Source: Cytophagales bacterium (GTDB lineage: Bacteria; Bacteroidota; Bacteroidia; Cytophagales; Cyclobacteriaceae). Taken from it: a stretch of DNA of 24,772 nt. Positions within the stretch are counted from its first letter, which is position 1, and each line of letters opens with the position of its first letter. Under the pieces are notes generated by a model. That model saw only the letters and a list, made by a program, of their open reading frames with translations, searched no databases and had not been told where the DNA came from. The stretch is from the NCBI GenBank assembly GCA_003454975.1, contig DMST01000262.1, forward strand, positions 27,591-52,362, given 5' to 3'. Shown here one piece after another: positions 9,215-17,312 of the stretch. The position numbers were made by a program, and so were the translations under genes.

Positions 9215-9231
9215 AGTACATGAATTGTACT
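9215..9231. promoter_or_regulatory. Dyad-symmetric, operator-like site upstream of ggt
   Basis: AGTACA (9215-9220) and TGTACT (9226-9231) form a perfect inverted repeat around a 5-base spacer, 53-69 bases upstream of the ggt start. Such a site could bind a dimeric regulator, but no regulator is visible nearby and chance occurrence is possible. Confidence 0.3.
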
Positions 9232-9270
9232 TTCGGAAAGCAAATGGGGTAAGTGGGAGGGAAAGTTGCC

Positions 9271-11382
9271 CTAGGAGGCTAATTCCTGCTTTATTTGAGA
9301 GCTTCTGGTGGTTTGAGCGGGTAACGAGAAAGTAAAGGTTGAGCCCTTCTCTTCTATGCTCACCACGTGAATATGTCCTCCGTGCTTTTCAATAAACTCT
9401 TTACAAAGCAGCAAGCCAATTCCCGTCCCTTTTTCATTTGCTGTACCCAAGGACGATCTGTCGGTACCCAATTCAAACAACCGGTCTACCTTGTCAGGAG
9501 GCATACCAATGCCGGTGTCGATTACCGAAATACTCAAGTAGTGGTCCTCATATTTGCTCTCCACTCGTACCTCGCCACCTTTGAGGGTAAATTTGATGGC
9601 ATTGCTAATAAGGTTTCGCAACACCACCTTCATCATTTCCAGGTCAGCATCTATAACGGTGTCTTCCGCTATCTGATTGATAAGGGAAATACGTTTGCCT
9701 TCAGCCAAAGGGAGCAAGAGGTTAAACGTCTCTTCCGTCAGGTCGTAAATATTTAAAGCCTGCCGATTGACTTCAACACCCATCAACTGATTTCGTGTCC
9801 ACTGCAACAGGTTGTCCACCAGATTCAAAGTCCGGTTCAGCTTATTGTTGATATCATCCGTTACCAATTGCAATTGGTCAGGTGGTAGCTGTTGACTATT
9901 TAGGAGCATTAAGGCACCACGGAGTGAATTGAGTGGGCTCCGAAAGTCATGAGAGATTACAGAGAGCATCCGGTCTTTCATCCGGTTTAGCTTACTCAGC
10001 TCATCCGTTTGCTTCTTTATCTGATCATTAGAATCTCTCAGCCAGTCGGCTTGGGCAGCAATTTCTTCGTTCTTCTGAGAAAGCTCTACGTTATAAGATT
10101 CTATCTCATCATTCTTCTCTTTCAGCTTAAAATTGGCCAGAGTTCTTTGTCGGTTGATCCGATAGATATAGGCCAAAAGGACGAACAAGCCTAAAGCGAA
10201 TACGCTGACCAGAATGAGGATGTTGTTTTGCTTGCGCTGCTCAGCCTCCTTTTCTCGGATTTCATCGCCTAGCTCACGGGTCTTGATATCGGTTTGTTGG
10301 TTGGCGATTCTCCAGTATTGTGCAAATCCCTTTATACTGTCTTCCAACACCTCAGATCGTTTATAATACTCTAAGGCTGCTTTGTAATCCCCCAGGTTTT
10401 CCTCTAAGTCTCCATATATTTTGTAGACCTCGAGCATCCCGTTTGGATTGTTGAGCTCATCGGCCAATGATTGGGCTAATACAAGAACAGAATCTGCAGA
10501 AGTGTAATTGCCCAGCGCATTGTAATTGCGACCCATTTCATAGAACACTTCGGTAAGGCTTTGTTTATCGCCCAAGTCGAGAAATATAGTATAGGCTCTT
10601 TCTAGATAGCCAAGGGCATCCTTGGGTTGCTTGTATCCGGTACCATAAATAACACCTAGTAAGCGATAGGCTATCCCTATAGAGTGCGGGTTGTCAATTC
10701 GTTTACCAATGTCCAAAGATTGCCGGGCAAAATATTCGGCTGTTTCAATGTCCTTTTGGTTGAAGTTGATCAACCCCCGATTATGGAGAATAGATGCCTT
10801 ATCTCTATCATTACCAATGAGTTCACTTAACTTGAGCGCTTCCGCGTAAAAAGTATCTGCCTCAGCATAATTATCAGCTGTTGCGTACACATTGGCAATT
10901 TCCCGTACCATTCGGGCTTTCAGTGCTATCTGATCTTTATCATCATCTATGAAGGCCAGCCCGTTGTACAGATTGTTGATGGCAGTTTCGTAGTCGTATC
11001 TATTACGGGCAATGTAGGCCCGATTGAAATGTGCTTTTGCTATTCCACTTGGGTAATACAGATAATTTGCCAGAATGAGTGCGCGGGTGGCATAATTAGA
11101 AGCATTCTCAACCGACTTTCGAGCATAGTAGTATGACAGTTCGTTTAAGACGTCAACCCTTTCGGTTACTTCATCATCTAATATCTCCAGTTGGTGGAGA
11201 AGAGAGTCTTCTCTTGCGTCCTGCCACCAAGCACATACCTCCTTTGGAAGGATGCATCCCCATAGGACCAAAATAAGGGATACCCGTGCATTCCGGTGTG
11301 TGACTAGGCTTCTTAGCAAAAGAATATGTACGGTGTTATTACAAAATCTAAAAGTAGACACCTGTGTTAGTAAATACAACAA
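9271..11382 (-). CDS. Membrane sensor histidine kinase with N-terminal TPR repeats
   Basis: About 703 residues if the TTG at 11382 is used. There is no ATG before the TPR region, so the start may instead be GTG at 11361 or TTG at 11319. The latter puts the exported hydrophobic stretch VSLILVLWGCIL near the N-terminus. Order: export signal, about six tetratricopeptide repeats (about 55-350), one membrane helix (about 387-410, ILILVSVFALGLFVLLAYIY), a coiled coil, a HisKA dimerisation domain with SVISHDFRSPL (phospho-acceptor His478), and a HATPase domain with N box NLISNAIKF (about 590), G1 DTGIG (about 620) and G2 GTGIGLLL (about 653). The TPRs are predicted to be periplasmic and the kinase cytoplasmic. 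No receiver domain is fused and no response regulator is adjacent, so its partner and signal are unknown. It lies between the S9 peptidase and ggt on the same strand. Confidence 0.92.
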   Translation of the reverse strand: MLYLLTQVSTFRFCNNTVHILLLRSLVTHRNARVSLILVLWGCILPKEVCAWWQDAREDSLLHQLEILDDEVTERVDVLNELSYYYARKSVENASNYATRALILANYLYYPSGIAKAHFNRAYIARNRYDYETAINNLYNGLAFIDDDKDQIALKARMVREIANVYATADNYAEADTFYAEALKLSELIGNDRDKASILHNRGLINFNQKDIETAEYFARQSLDIGKRIDNPHSIGIAYRLLGVIYGTGYKQPKDALGYLERAYTIFLDLGDKQSLTEVFYEMGRNYNALGNYTSADSVLVLAQSLADELNNPNGMLEVYKIYGDLEENLGDYKAALEYYKRSEVLEDSIKGFAQYWRIANQQTDIKTRELGDEIREKEAEQRKQNNILILVSVFALGLFVLLAYIYRINRQRTLANFKLKEKNDEIESYNVELSQKNEEIAAQADWLRDSNDQIKKQTDELSKLNRMKDRMLSVISHDFRSPLNSLRGALMLLNSQQLPPDQLQLVTDDINNKLNRTLNLVDNLLQWTRNQLMGVEVNRQALNIYDLTEETFNLLLPLAEGKRISLINQIAEDTVIDADLEMMKVVLRNLISNAIKFTLKGGEVRVESKYEDHYLSISVIDTGIGMPPDKVDRLFELGTDRSSLGTANEKGTGIGLLLCKEFIEKHGGHIHVVSIEEKGSTFTFSLPAQTTRSSQIKQELAS

Positions 11383-11549
11383 AATACTATTTCAAATCCT
11401 AATATTCTGGGAATATTACGATAGGGAAATGGGTTGAATTGCCAAAAGTCAATTTATTGCTCACTTTGTCCTAGAATCCTTTTCTTGGAAGAGTGCAAAA
11501 ATGCCCAACAAACCAGACTGTTTTAGGTTTCGCTACTAACTTTTTTGGC

Positions 11550-13898
11550 CTACTTTAAGTGCTCTTCGAATAAAGATAGAATTCTCTTGTACTCGTCGGT
11601 CCAGGCATCAGGCCTACGGAAGCCGTGTGGCTCCGCTGGATATACGGCGAGTTCCCAATCCTCCTTTCCCAATTCGATTAATCTTTGTGTGAGTCTTACA
11701 ATATCCTGAAACTGAACGTTGTCATCTAGCATGCCGTGGCACATGAGTAAGGGTTTTTCTAAACCCTCCGCAAAGTAAATTGGTGAACTGCGTACATAGG
11801 CGATGCTATCCAACGCTGGGGTGTTCAGGATGGGCGAGGTATAAGGATGGTTGTAATGAGCCCAATCCGTAACGGAGCGCAACGCAGCGCCACAGGCAAA
11901 CACATCCGGTTCGGTAAATAGCGCCATTAGGGTAATAAAGCCACCGTACGAACCCCCATAAATCCCGATGCGCGAAGCATCAATACCGTGGTTAGAGGCC
12001 AGCCATTTGGCACCATCTACCTGATCAGAAAGGTCCTTGCCTCCCATGTGACGGTAAATGCCGGTACGCCAATCACGACCATAACCTGAGCTAGCCCGGT
12101 AGTCCATGTCTAGTACGGTGTAACCCTGGTCTACCAGGAGGTTGTGAAACATATATTCACGAAAGTAGCTGCTCCACCATTGGTGGGCATTCTGTAAGTA
12201 ACCCGCCCCGTGAACAAAAATTACCGCAGGACCATCAGGAGTGGGGTTTTCTGGTTTGTATAGCCGGGCATACACCTCGGCTCCATCACTAGCGGTAAAG
12301 GTGACATAGTCTGGCGTTCGCCAAGCATAAGATTGGAACTCCTCGCTGATGGATTCCGTGACGCGCATGGGTTTGGCATTGGTACCATTGGCCTGCCAGT
12401 ATAGTTCCCATGGTTGAGTAGCCGTGCTGTGACGCAAAGCAAGTTTCTCCTCGGTAGGAGAGAGTACAAACTCATGCCCTCCGATGAGGGAAGTGAGCTG
12501 TTCAAGCTTTCCTCCTTTTACCTTCATGCGGTATACGTGCCGGATGCCAGGGTGTTCGTCATTAGCCGCGAAGTAGAAATACTCCTGTTTAGGACCAATT
12601 TGTGGGTTGTAGATCTCAAAATCTCCCTTCGTCAGGGCTTGAACCTTATCATTTTTTAGGTCTATGGTGTATAGGTGGGCATAGCCACTGGCTTCTGACA
12701 CGAACCATAATTTACTACTGTTGGGAATCCACCCGAGAGTGCCTTGAGAAAACCAGCCTACTCCAGGGCCGGCAATCCACGCATCGTCGTGCTGTCGGTT
12801 CAGGTTTTCTACGGAGCCTTCTTCGAGGTTCACTTTCACTATCCAGCGGTCTTTGTTATCGACACTGTATACTTGAGTAACCGCATATTCTCCGTCCGGA
12901 GAATAATTGATCCCGCCGAAGGCAAAGGAGATATCACGGGAGAAATCCTGCGGCTGGCGGTCGTACTCTGTATAATAAGCAGGAAGTTCGTCTTGTCCGG
13001 GTAACCCCTCCAAGGATACTTGGTAATGCTCACCTTCTTGCCGATCATAAATCCATAGGGTGGTAGGGGTCTCAGGAGCACCTACCTTCGGGCGAGCGTT
13101 TTCCATGGCTACATACCCTGATGCGGCCAAATAATTGGGCATTTCGGTTCGCTCCCCTTCACCAAAGGTACCCTTCAGGTAGGTGATAAATCGCTCGTCA
13201 GGGCTCAATTGCAGACCAAAGGCGGAGCCACTGCCCAAGTAAATAGGCAAGGGACGATCGGGTGCGCTAGCTTCCCTGCGAGTTCTCCGGGTCTCTTGGC
13301 TTTCTTGGGTTTCGGAGATGTAGTCAATCAGCCGCTCATTTTCTCTCGCCAAAAACGAATTCTCCTCACCATTGCGGTTGCGCTCCTTCCCATCTCTTAT
13401 GTCCGTGAGCTGCTCCAGAAAGCTGTCTGCCAATCGGAGTTTAAACAAGTTGTTGTCCGCTTCAAAGATGATAGATTGTTCGTCTTGGCTAAAGGCGGGG
13501 CTGGATTCCCTGCCTACCGTATTTGTGAGCTGGCGGGTAGTGCCATCCGTTATGGTGTGCAAAAACAAATCGCCTTGTTGTGCATACAACCATTGCGTAC
13601 GGGTCCCATTATACGTGCCGCGGCTACTTGGTAGTGCATTGGCGATAGCCTCCTCCATTTTCCGAGGTTGAGTGTCGGTGCCGGGGGTGTAGGCATAGGT
13701 AGAAGCAAAGTCCTCATTCTCAGGGTTCCAATTAAAGTAAATGGTGGAGCCATCAAAAGACCAACGAGGATTGCTGGGCTGGCTGCCGATCCAGGCCGGA
13801 TCGCGCATGATTTTTTCTACGGTAAGTACATCCAGCGTTTGTGCTGAAAGCGTTGCCAAAGGAAATAAGAGTAGGGTGCCAAGCAGAGGACGCAGCAT
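11550..13898 (-). CDS. S9 family (prolyl oligopeptidase / dipeptidyl peptidase IV-like) serine peptidase, exported
   Basis: 782 residues with a Sec signal (MLRPLLGTLLLFPLATLSA, then QTLD). The N-terminal about 500 residues form a DPP4-like beta-propeller with SPDG/SPDE-type repeats. The C-terminal alpha/beta-hydrolase domain holds the full catalytic triad: Ser650 in GGSYGG, Asp725 in HGMLDDNVQF, and His758 in EPHGF. HGMLDDNV closely resembles the DPP4 aspartate motif. The enzyme should remove dipeptides from, or cut after proline in, short peptides in the periplasm, supplying amino acids for uptake. The length fits the family. The gene is divergent from the aspartic protease gene, sharing a 193-base promoter region, and is followed on the same strand by the histidine kinase after 167 bases with no clear terminator. 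Confidence 0.93.
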   Translation of the reverse strand: MLRPLLGTLLLFPLATLSAQTLDVLTVEKIMRDPAWIGSQPSNPRWSFDGSTIYFNWNPENEDFASTYAYTPGTDTQPRKMEEAIANALPSSRGTYNGTRTQWLYAQQGDLFLHTITDGTTRQLTNTVGRESSPAFSQDEQSIIFEADNNLFKLRLADSFLEQLTDIRDGKERNRNGEENSFLARENERLIDYISETQESQETRRTRREASAPDRPLPIYLGSGSAFGLQLSPDERFITYLKGTFGEGERTEMPNYLAASGYVAMENARPKVGAPETPTTLWIYDRQEGEHYQVSLEGLPGQDELPAYYTEYDRQPQDFSRDISFAFGGINYSPDGEYAVTQVYSVDNKDRWIVKVNLEEGSVENLNRQHDDAWIAGPGVGWFSQGTLGWIPNSSKLWFVSEASGYAHLYTIDLKNDKVQALTKGDFEIYNPQIGPKQEYFYFAANDEHPGIRHVYRMKVKGGKLEQLTSLIGGHEFVLSPTEEKLALRHSTATQPWELYWQANGTNAKPMRVTESISEEFQSYAWRTPDYVTFTASDGAEVYARLYKPENPTPDGPAVIFVHGAGYLQNAHQWWSSYFREYMFHNLLVDQGYTVLDMDYRASSGYGRDWRTGIYRHMGGKDLSDQVDGAKWLASNHGIDASRIGIYGGSYGGFITLMALFTEPDVFACGAALRSVTDWAHYNHPYTSPILNTPALDSIAYVRSSPIYFAEGLEKPLLMCHGMLDDNVQFQDIVRLTQRLIELGKEDWELAVYPAEPHGFRRPDAWTDEYKRILSLFEEHLK

Positions 13899-14091
13899 AA
13901 GGGGTTGGTTTCTTTTCCGTGATTTCCAAAATGCGAAAATTTAACCACTTCAAAAGGGGATTGTCTTGGGAACGGTACTTGACGGTGGAAATTGTAACTT
14001 TTGAGACTTGTGGTGATGGGTTCATTTTCTGCATAAGCAACCTTCTGCAGGGTAATGATATCCTTACATAGTCTTATCCATTATTCTGCAT
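13899..14091. promoter_or_regulatory. Divergent promoter region between the S9 peptidase and the aspartic protease
   Basis: A 193-base non-coding gap between two outward-facing exported peptidase genes. It must hold both promoters. On the + strand TAACTTTTG resembles the -7 consensus with one extra base. On the - strand TAAATTTT is one base off. Neither has a well-placed TTG partner, so exact promoters are not assigned. Confidence 0.4.
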
Positions 14092-15285
14092 ATGAAATTA
14101 TCGATACTGCCCAGTTTACTGCTCGTTATGTTTTTAGGTTGTGCCTCAGGCCAATCGGAAGTAAACCGGAGCGGAGCCTTGCCGGCAGACCCTTTTACTG
14201 AGGAGGTGAAGTTTGAATTGTACAGAAACCTGATTGTGGTTCCGGTGGAGATTGAGGGGGAGACGTATCGATTTATTTGGGATACCGGTGCTGCCTCTGC
14301 CATATCTACTCGTCTGCAGGAAAAGATGAGGTACCGAACCATCAAAAGGACCACCATATCTGATTCGCAGAACAACCGAGCCAAGACCCGCTTTGTGAGA
14401 GTAAGCGAACTAAAACTGGGTGATGTGTCCTTTTCTAAACAAGCGGCTATCATCCTGGATTTTGAAAAGCACCCCGTTTTGGCTTGTATGAACTTGGATG
14501 GCATCATTGGTCGAAACACACATCGGTTGTGCAATTGGATTCTCGATTATCAAGCGGGGATGATGACCATTACCAATGAGCCGGTAGAAAAGCCCGAAGG
14601 TGGTTTTGAGGCTTCATTTTCCTACGATGATGATTATGATATTAAACTCAATTTGGGTTTAGCGTCTGCTAGTGTTACCAAGATTAAGTTTGATACAGGC
14701 TTTACGGGAGGAGTGAGCCTGCCGGGCAAACTGTTTCGGAAATGGACAGACCTAGTGGAGCCAGATTCTTTATACGTTGAGCGAGGGTACCAGCAAAGTG
14801 GCCTGATGGCTGTGCCCGAACGTGTGGACTCTTACACCGCTTTTGCCGACTCTCTCACCTTGGGATCTTTTGTGGCACTGGATGTAGAAGTGAATAATGG
14901 GGCCTCGGGACTAGTGGGTAATGAAGTTTGGTCGCAGTTCGTTCTTACTTTGGACTGGCAGGATAAGAAATTGTATGGTTTGCCGGCTCAGGGTTATTCG
15001 GTCAACCGTAAGGTTTGGGGCTTTGCTGTGAGTTGGGATGCCAAGACCGATCAAGCCTACATATTGAGGGTACTAGAGGGTAGTCAGGCAGATCTAATGG
15101 GGCTAGAACCCTTGATGGTGGTAGAACAGATCGGTTCGGTTAATTTTATGGAGGGTGCTACCTACTGTGATTATTTGGCGGCTCAACAAATGAAATCCCG
15201 TGCATCCGAATCGTTAGAGGTAACGGTTCGGGGTGCACAGGATCAACGGTTGAGTTTTTCTATTGATAAGACTGAAATAAAATGA
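14092..15285 (+). CDS. Two-lobed retropepsin-like aspartic protease with C-terminal PDZ domain, lipoprotein
   Basis: 397 residues starting with a lipoprotein signal (MKLSILPSLLLVMFLGC, lipid-anchored Cys17). Two retropepsin-like lobes are visible. Lobe 1 has the DTGAAS motif at Asp64 with its partner hydrophobic-Gly motif DGIIGRN (136-142). Lobe 2 has DTGFTGG at Asp201 with SGLVGNEV (272-279). Both catalytic Asp-Thr-Gly triplets are intact, so one chain could form a pepsin-like active site without dimerising. The last about 90 residues (VWGFAVSW to the end, with RVLEGSQADLMGLEP) form a PDZ domain, which usually binds peptide C-termini or exposed strands. The protein is predicted to act in the periplasm or on a membrane surface. 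Related aspartyl proteases with PDZ domains are found in Bacteroidota, but their substrates are mostly unknown. It is divergent from the S9 peptidase. Confidence 0.87.
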   Translation: MKLSILPSLLLVMFLGCASGQSEVNRSGALPADPFTEEVKFELYRNLIVVPVEIEGETYRFIWDTGAASAISTRLQEKMRYRTIKRTTISDSQNNRAKTRFVRVSELKLGDVSFSKQAAIILDFEKHPVLACMNLDGIIGRNTHRLCNWILDYQAGMMTITNEPVEKPEGGFEASFSYDDDYDIKLNLGLASASVTKIKFDTGFTGGVSLPGKLFRKWTDLVEPDSLYVERGYQQSGLMAVPERVDSYTAFADSLTLGSFVALDVEVNNGASGLVGNEVWSQFVLTLDWQDKKLYGLPAQGYSVNRKVWGFAVSWDAKTDQAYILRVLEGSQADLMGLEPLMVVEQIGSVNFMEGATYCDYLAAQQMKSRASESLEVTVRGAQDQRLSFSIDKTEIK

Positions 15286-15385
15286 TTAGCTGGTGAAATA
15301 AAGCATTAATTAGCTGAAATTGAGTGGGTTGAGAATATTAATTTGAGGGCTGAATTTGAGAATTAACTATGGGATAAGAGCGAGA

Positions 15386-16201
15386 TTAGGTTTTTCTTAA
15401 GTCTAGTATCCACCCAAACACTAGGTTGAACTGGCCAAAGAAGAACCCTTGATCGGCGGAGTCCTCTGGGTCTGGTGTAGTACGAATACCAGGCATATGA
15501 ATGTAGCCACCTTTAGCTTCCGTTTGGAGGAGGAAGTGGTTGAAAAACTTGGCTTGCAGCCCTAAGAGCGCGCTTCCGCCATAGCCAGATAGAATGAACT
15601 CGTTGTGGCGTTCCTGGCTAAACAGCTCAGCGTCTGTACGAGGAACCAAAGCCCCGAATCCCCCACCTTCCAGCAGGCTTAGTTGTACAAATTCCCGATC
15701 TAGGATAGGGGAGGTCCGCCGTAGTCCCACGTTCAAATAGTTGAGCCCATCTGTATGCTCCATTCGCAGGAAATCAGGAGTAAGCTGAATGTTGTCACCC
15801 ATGTAGTGGCCATCAAAGCGAGTCTCCGTATGGGCGATGGAGCCCGTGATTTTTGCAAACTGGTTTTGCTCTACCACATATTTCATGTGATCAATACCCA
15901 CGGAAACATCCCAATTCTCTTTGAAATAATAACCTATTCGGAAGTTGTACTGGGGTATTGAGGCGTAGGCCGGGTTGAAGTAAGTATTGGCATTAAAAGG
16001 GGAGGGGCGATCCTTGGCAACCACATCCTCCAGTACAAAGTCATAGTGCTGACCAGAAAACCGGATGTCTGAAGGAGAATACATGCTACGGTTCCAGCCC
16101 CAATAGGCATACAGTTTTCCTCTGAATTCTTGGGGCAGGTTTTGTTGGGCAATGGCACCTCCTACCAAAAGGCAAAGAACTAGTGTGAGTTGAGCTTTCA
16201 T
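15386..16201 (-). CDS. Predicted outer-membrane beta-barrel protein of unknown function
   Basis: 271 residues from the ATG at 16201, giving the signal peptide MKAQLTLVLCLLVGGAIA before QQNLPQ. A second in-frame ATG sits at 16207, and a TTG at 16258 is unlikely. The mature part has alternating aromatic beta-strands such as YNFRIGYYF, WDVSVGIDHMKYVV, FLLQTEAKGGYIHM and FNLVFGWILDLRKT, rich in Gly, Tyr and Phe, without cysteine-rich or catalytic motifs. This fits a small outer-membrane barrel. I do not recognise the family with certainty. It does not look like PorP/SprF, and OmpA or T9SS domains are absent. It is the last gene of the - strand block that starts at mpl, but it is separated from the glycosyltransferase by 103 bases containing an inverted repeat, so it may have its own control. 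Confidence 0.7.
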   Translation of the reverse strand: MKAQLTLVLCLLVGGAIAQQNLPQEFRGKLYAYWGWNRSMYSPSDIRFSGQHYDFVLEDVVAKDRPSPFNANTYFNPAYASIPQYNFRIGYYFKENWDVSVGIDHMKYVVEQNQFAKITGSIAHTETRFDGHYMGDNIQLTPDFLRMEHTDGLNYLNVGLRRTSPILDREFVQLSLLEGGGFGALVPRTDAELFSQERHNEFILSGYGGSALLGLQAKFFNHFLLQTEAKGGYIHMPGIRTTPDPEDSADQGFFFGQFNLVFGWILDLRKT

Positions 16202-16206
16202 TATCA

Positions 16207-16264
16207 TTTTGATTGGATTCTCTTTCCCTGCTGGGTTTACACCTATAGGATGCTCCAATCAAAA
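16207..16264. repeat. Perfect 11-base inverted repeat just before the barrel gene start
   Basis: TTTTGATTGGA (16207-16217) and TCCAATCAAAA (16254-16264) are exact reverse complements, separated by 36 bases. In the transcript of the downstream gene the second arm would end next to, or overlap, the start codon (ATG at 16201 or 16207), so an RNA stem could hide the translation start. Confidence 0.65.
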
Positions 16265-16304
16265 AGGGTGGCAGGCCTGGCCGTTTTTTTTGAAAAATCT
16301 TTGT

Positions 16305-17312
16305 CTAGGCCATGAAATGAAAATCAAGCCCTGGTCTCCAACGAAGTTGCTCTAGGTATTTTTGGATCCGCTGTTTACCCTCCCGGTTGGCCACGTATAC
16401 CAAAACATGCCTTGGATGCGATATTTTAGATAAATCCGTGAAGTGGATAACGGGCTTACCGTTAAACTGTCTCTTCTGGGTTACATCAATATAGCCCGTA
16501 GGATCCCAACCGTAATCCTGGAGAATGCTGGTTTTTCGTCTTATCTCCTTACTTACTCCCCAAATCCACACCTCGGTCTGATCGTTTAGGTGCTCTTGGG
16601 CCCATAGGGACCAATACTCGGCTTTGGTCTTGAAAAAAGCTTCCTCCCGGTACATACCCAGGTTGCGCGTAGCCCGCGTGGGTAGGTCGTACCAGTCTAG
16701 CAGCACCTCTGGTAGCTTAGCCATCTGGTGTCCGGCATGCAGGCAGCGGAGCCAAAACTCGTAGTCCTCAGGAAAATCCCCAGAACGATAGCTACCCACC
16801 GAATTAAAAACTGCCTGCCTAAGCGTAGCCGAAGGATTAGCTAGCGGTTGGTCTACAAAACGTTGCTGGGAGTGCTGCTTATGGCTGATGAGGGTGTTCA
16901 GCCAAGCTACGTGTTCAGCATAGCCCTGCTGGGCGATGGGATCACCCACATGCCTAACTCGGGAAGATACAATGTCGATTTCGGGGTGTTCGTACAAAAA
17001 AGCTAGCTGTCTTGCCAGGCGTTCTGGGTAGCAGTAGTCGTCTGCATCCATGCGTGCTATGAACTCCCCTGTGCAATGTGATAATCCTGCATTGAGTGCA
17101 GCTACCAGCCCTTCGGCTGGCCTGTCTAGTACCCCAAAACGGGCATCTTGCTTTTGGTAAGTCTCTAAAACGGAGAGGGTGTCATCCGTGGAGCCGTCAT
17201 TTACTATTACCGCTCTCCAATCGGTGAAAGTTTGAGCAAGTATACTATCCAGGGCCCGGGGCAGCGTGTCGGCACCGTTGCGCACGCTCAGCAACACCGA
17301 TACCCGGGACAT
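16305..17312 (-). CDS. Family 2 glycosyltransferase with a C-terminal Rossmann-like domain
   Basis: 335 residues. The N-terminal GT-A domain begins VSVLLSVRNGADTLPRALDSI and carries NDGSTDD (about 38-44), the metal-binding MDADD (88-92) and the acceptor-side EDYEFWLR (182-189, likely catalytic base region). These are hallmarks of family 2 inverting glycosyltransferases, which move a sugar from a nucleotide-sugar to an acceptor. From about residue 248 a separate domain starts with VWIWGVSKEIRRK. It continues through a predicted strand (GYIDV) and a G-K-P-V-I turn and ends with LRWRPGLDFHFMA. It looks like a Rossmann-like domain also seen fused to some other GT2 enzymes, of unclear role. The acceptor and sugar are unknown. 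The start codon shares one base with the stop of the upstream TPR gene (TAATG), so the two are likely translationally coupled. Confidence 0.88.
   Translation of the reverse strand: MSRVSVLLSVRNGADTLPRALDSILAQTFTDWRAVIVNDGSTDDTLSVLETYQKQDARFGVLDRPAEGLVAALNAGLSHCTGEFIARMDADDYCYPERLARQLAFLYEHPEIDIVSSRVRHVGDPIAQQGYAEHVAWLNTLISHKQHSQQRFVDQPLANPSATLRQAVFNSVGSYRSGDFPEDYEFWLRCLHAGHQMAKLPEVLLDWYDLPTRATRNLGMYREEAFFKTKAEYWSLWAQEHLNDQTEVWIWGVSKEIRRKTSILQDYGWDPTGYIDVTQKRQFNGKPVIHFTDLSKISHPRHVLVYVANREGKQRIQKYLEQLRWRPGLDFHFMA

Noticed and set aside
15286..15385. Short TTGAG and TTAGCTG repeats in the gap after the aspartic protease
   Set aside because: The copies are imperfect and only 5-7 bases long. No terminator hairpin or array structure could be supported.
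16265..16300. GC-rich palindrome near GGCAGGCCTG after the glycosyltransferase
   Set aside because: It has no loop and no directly following T run on the - strand that would make it a convincing terminator.
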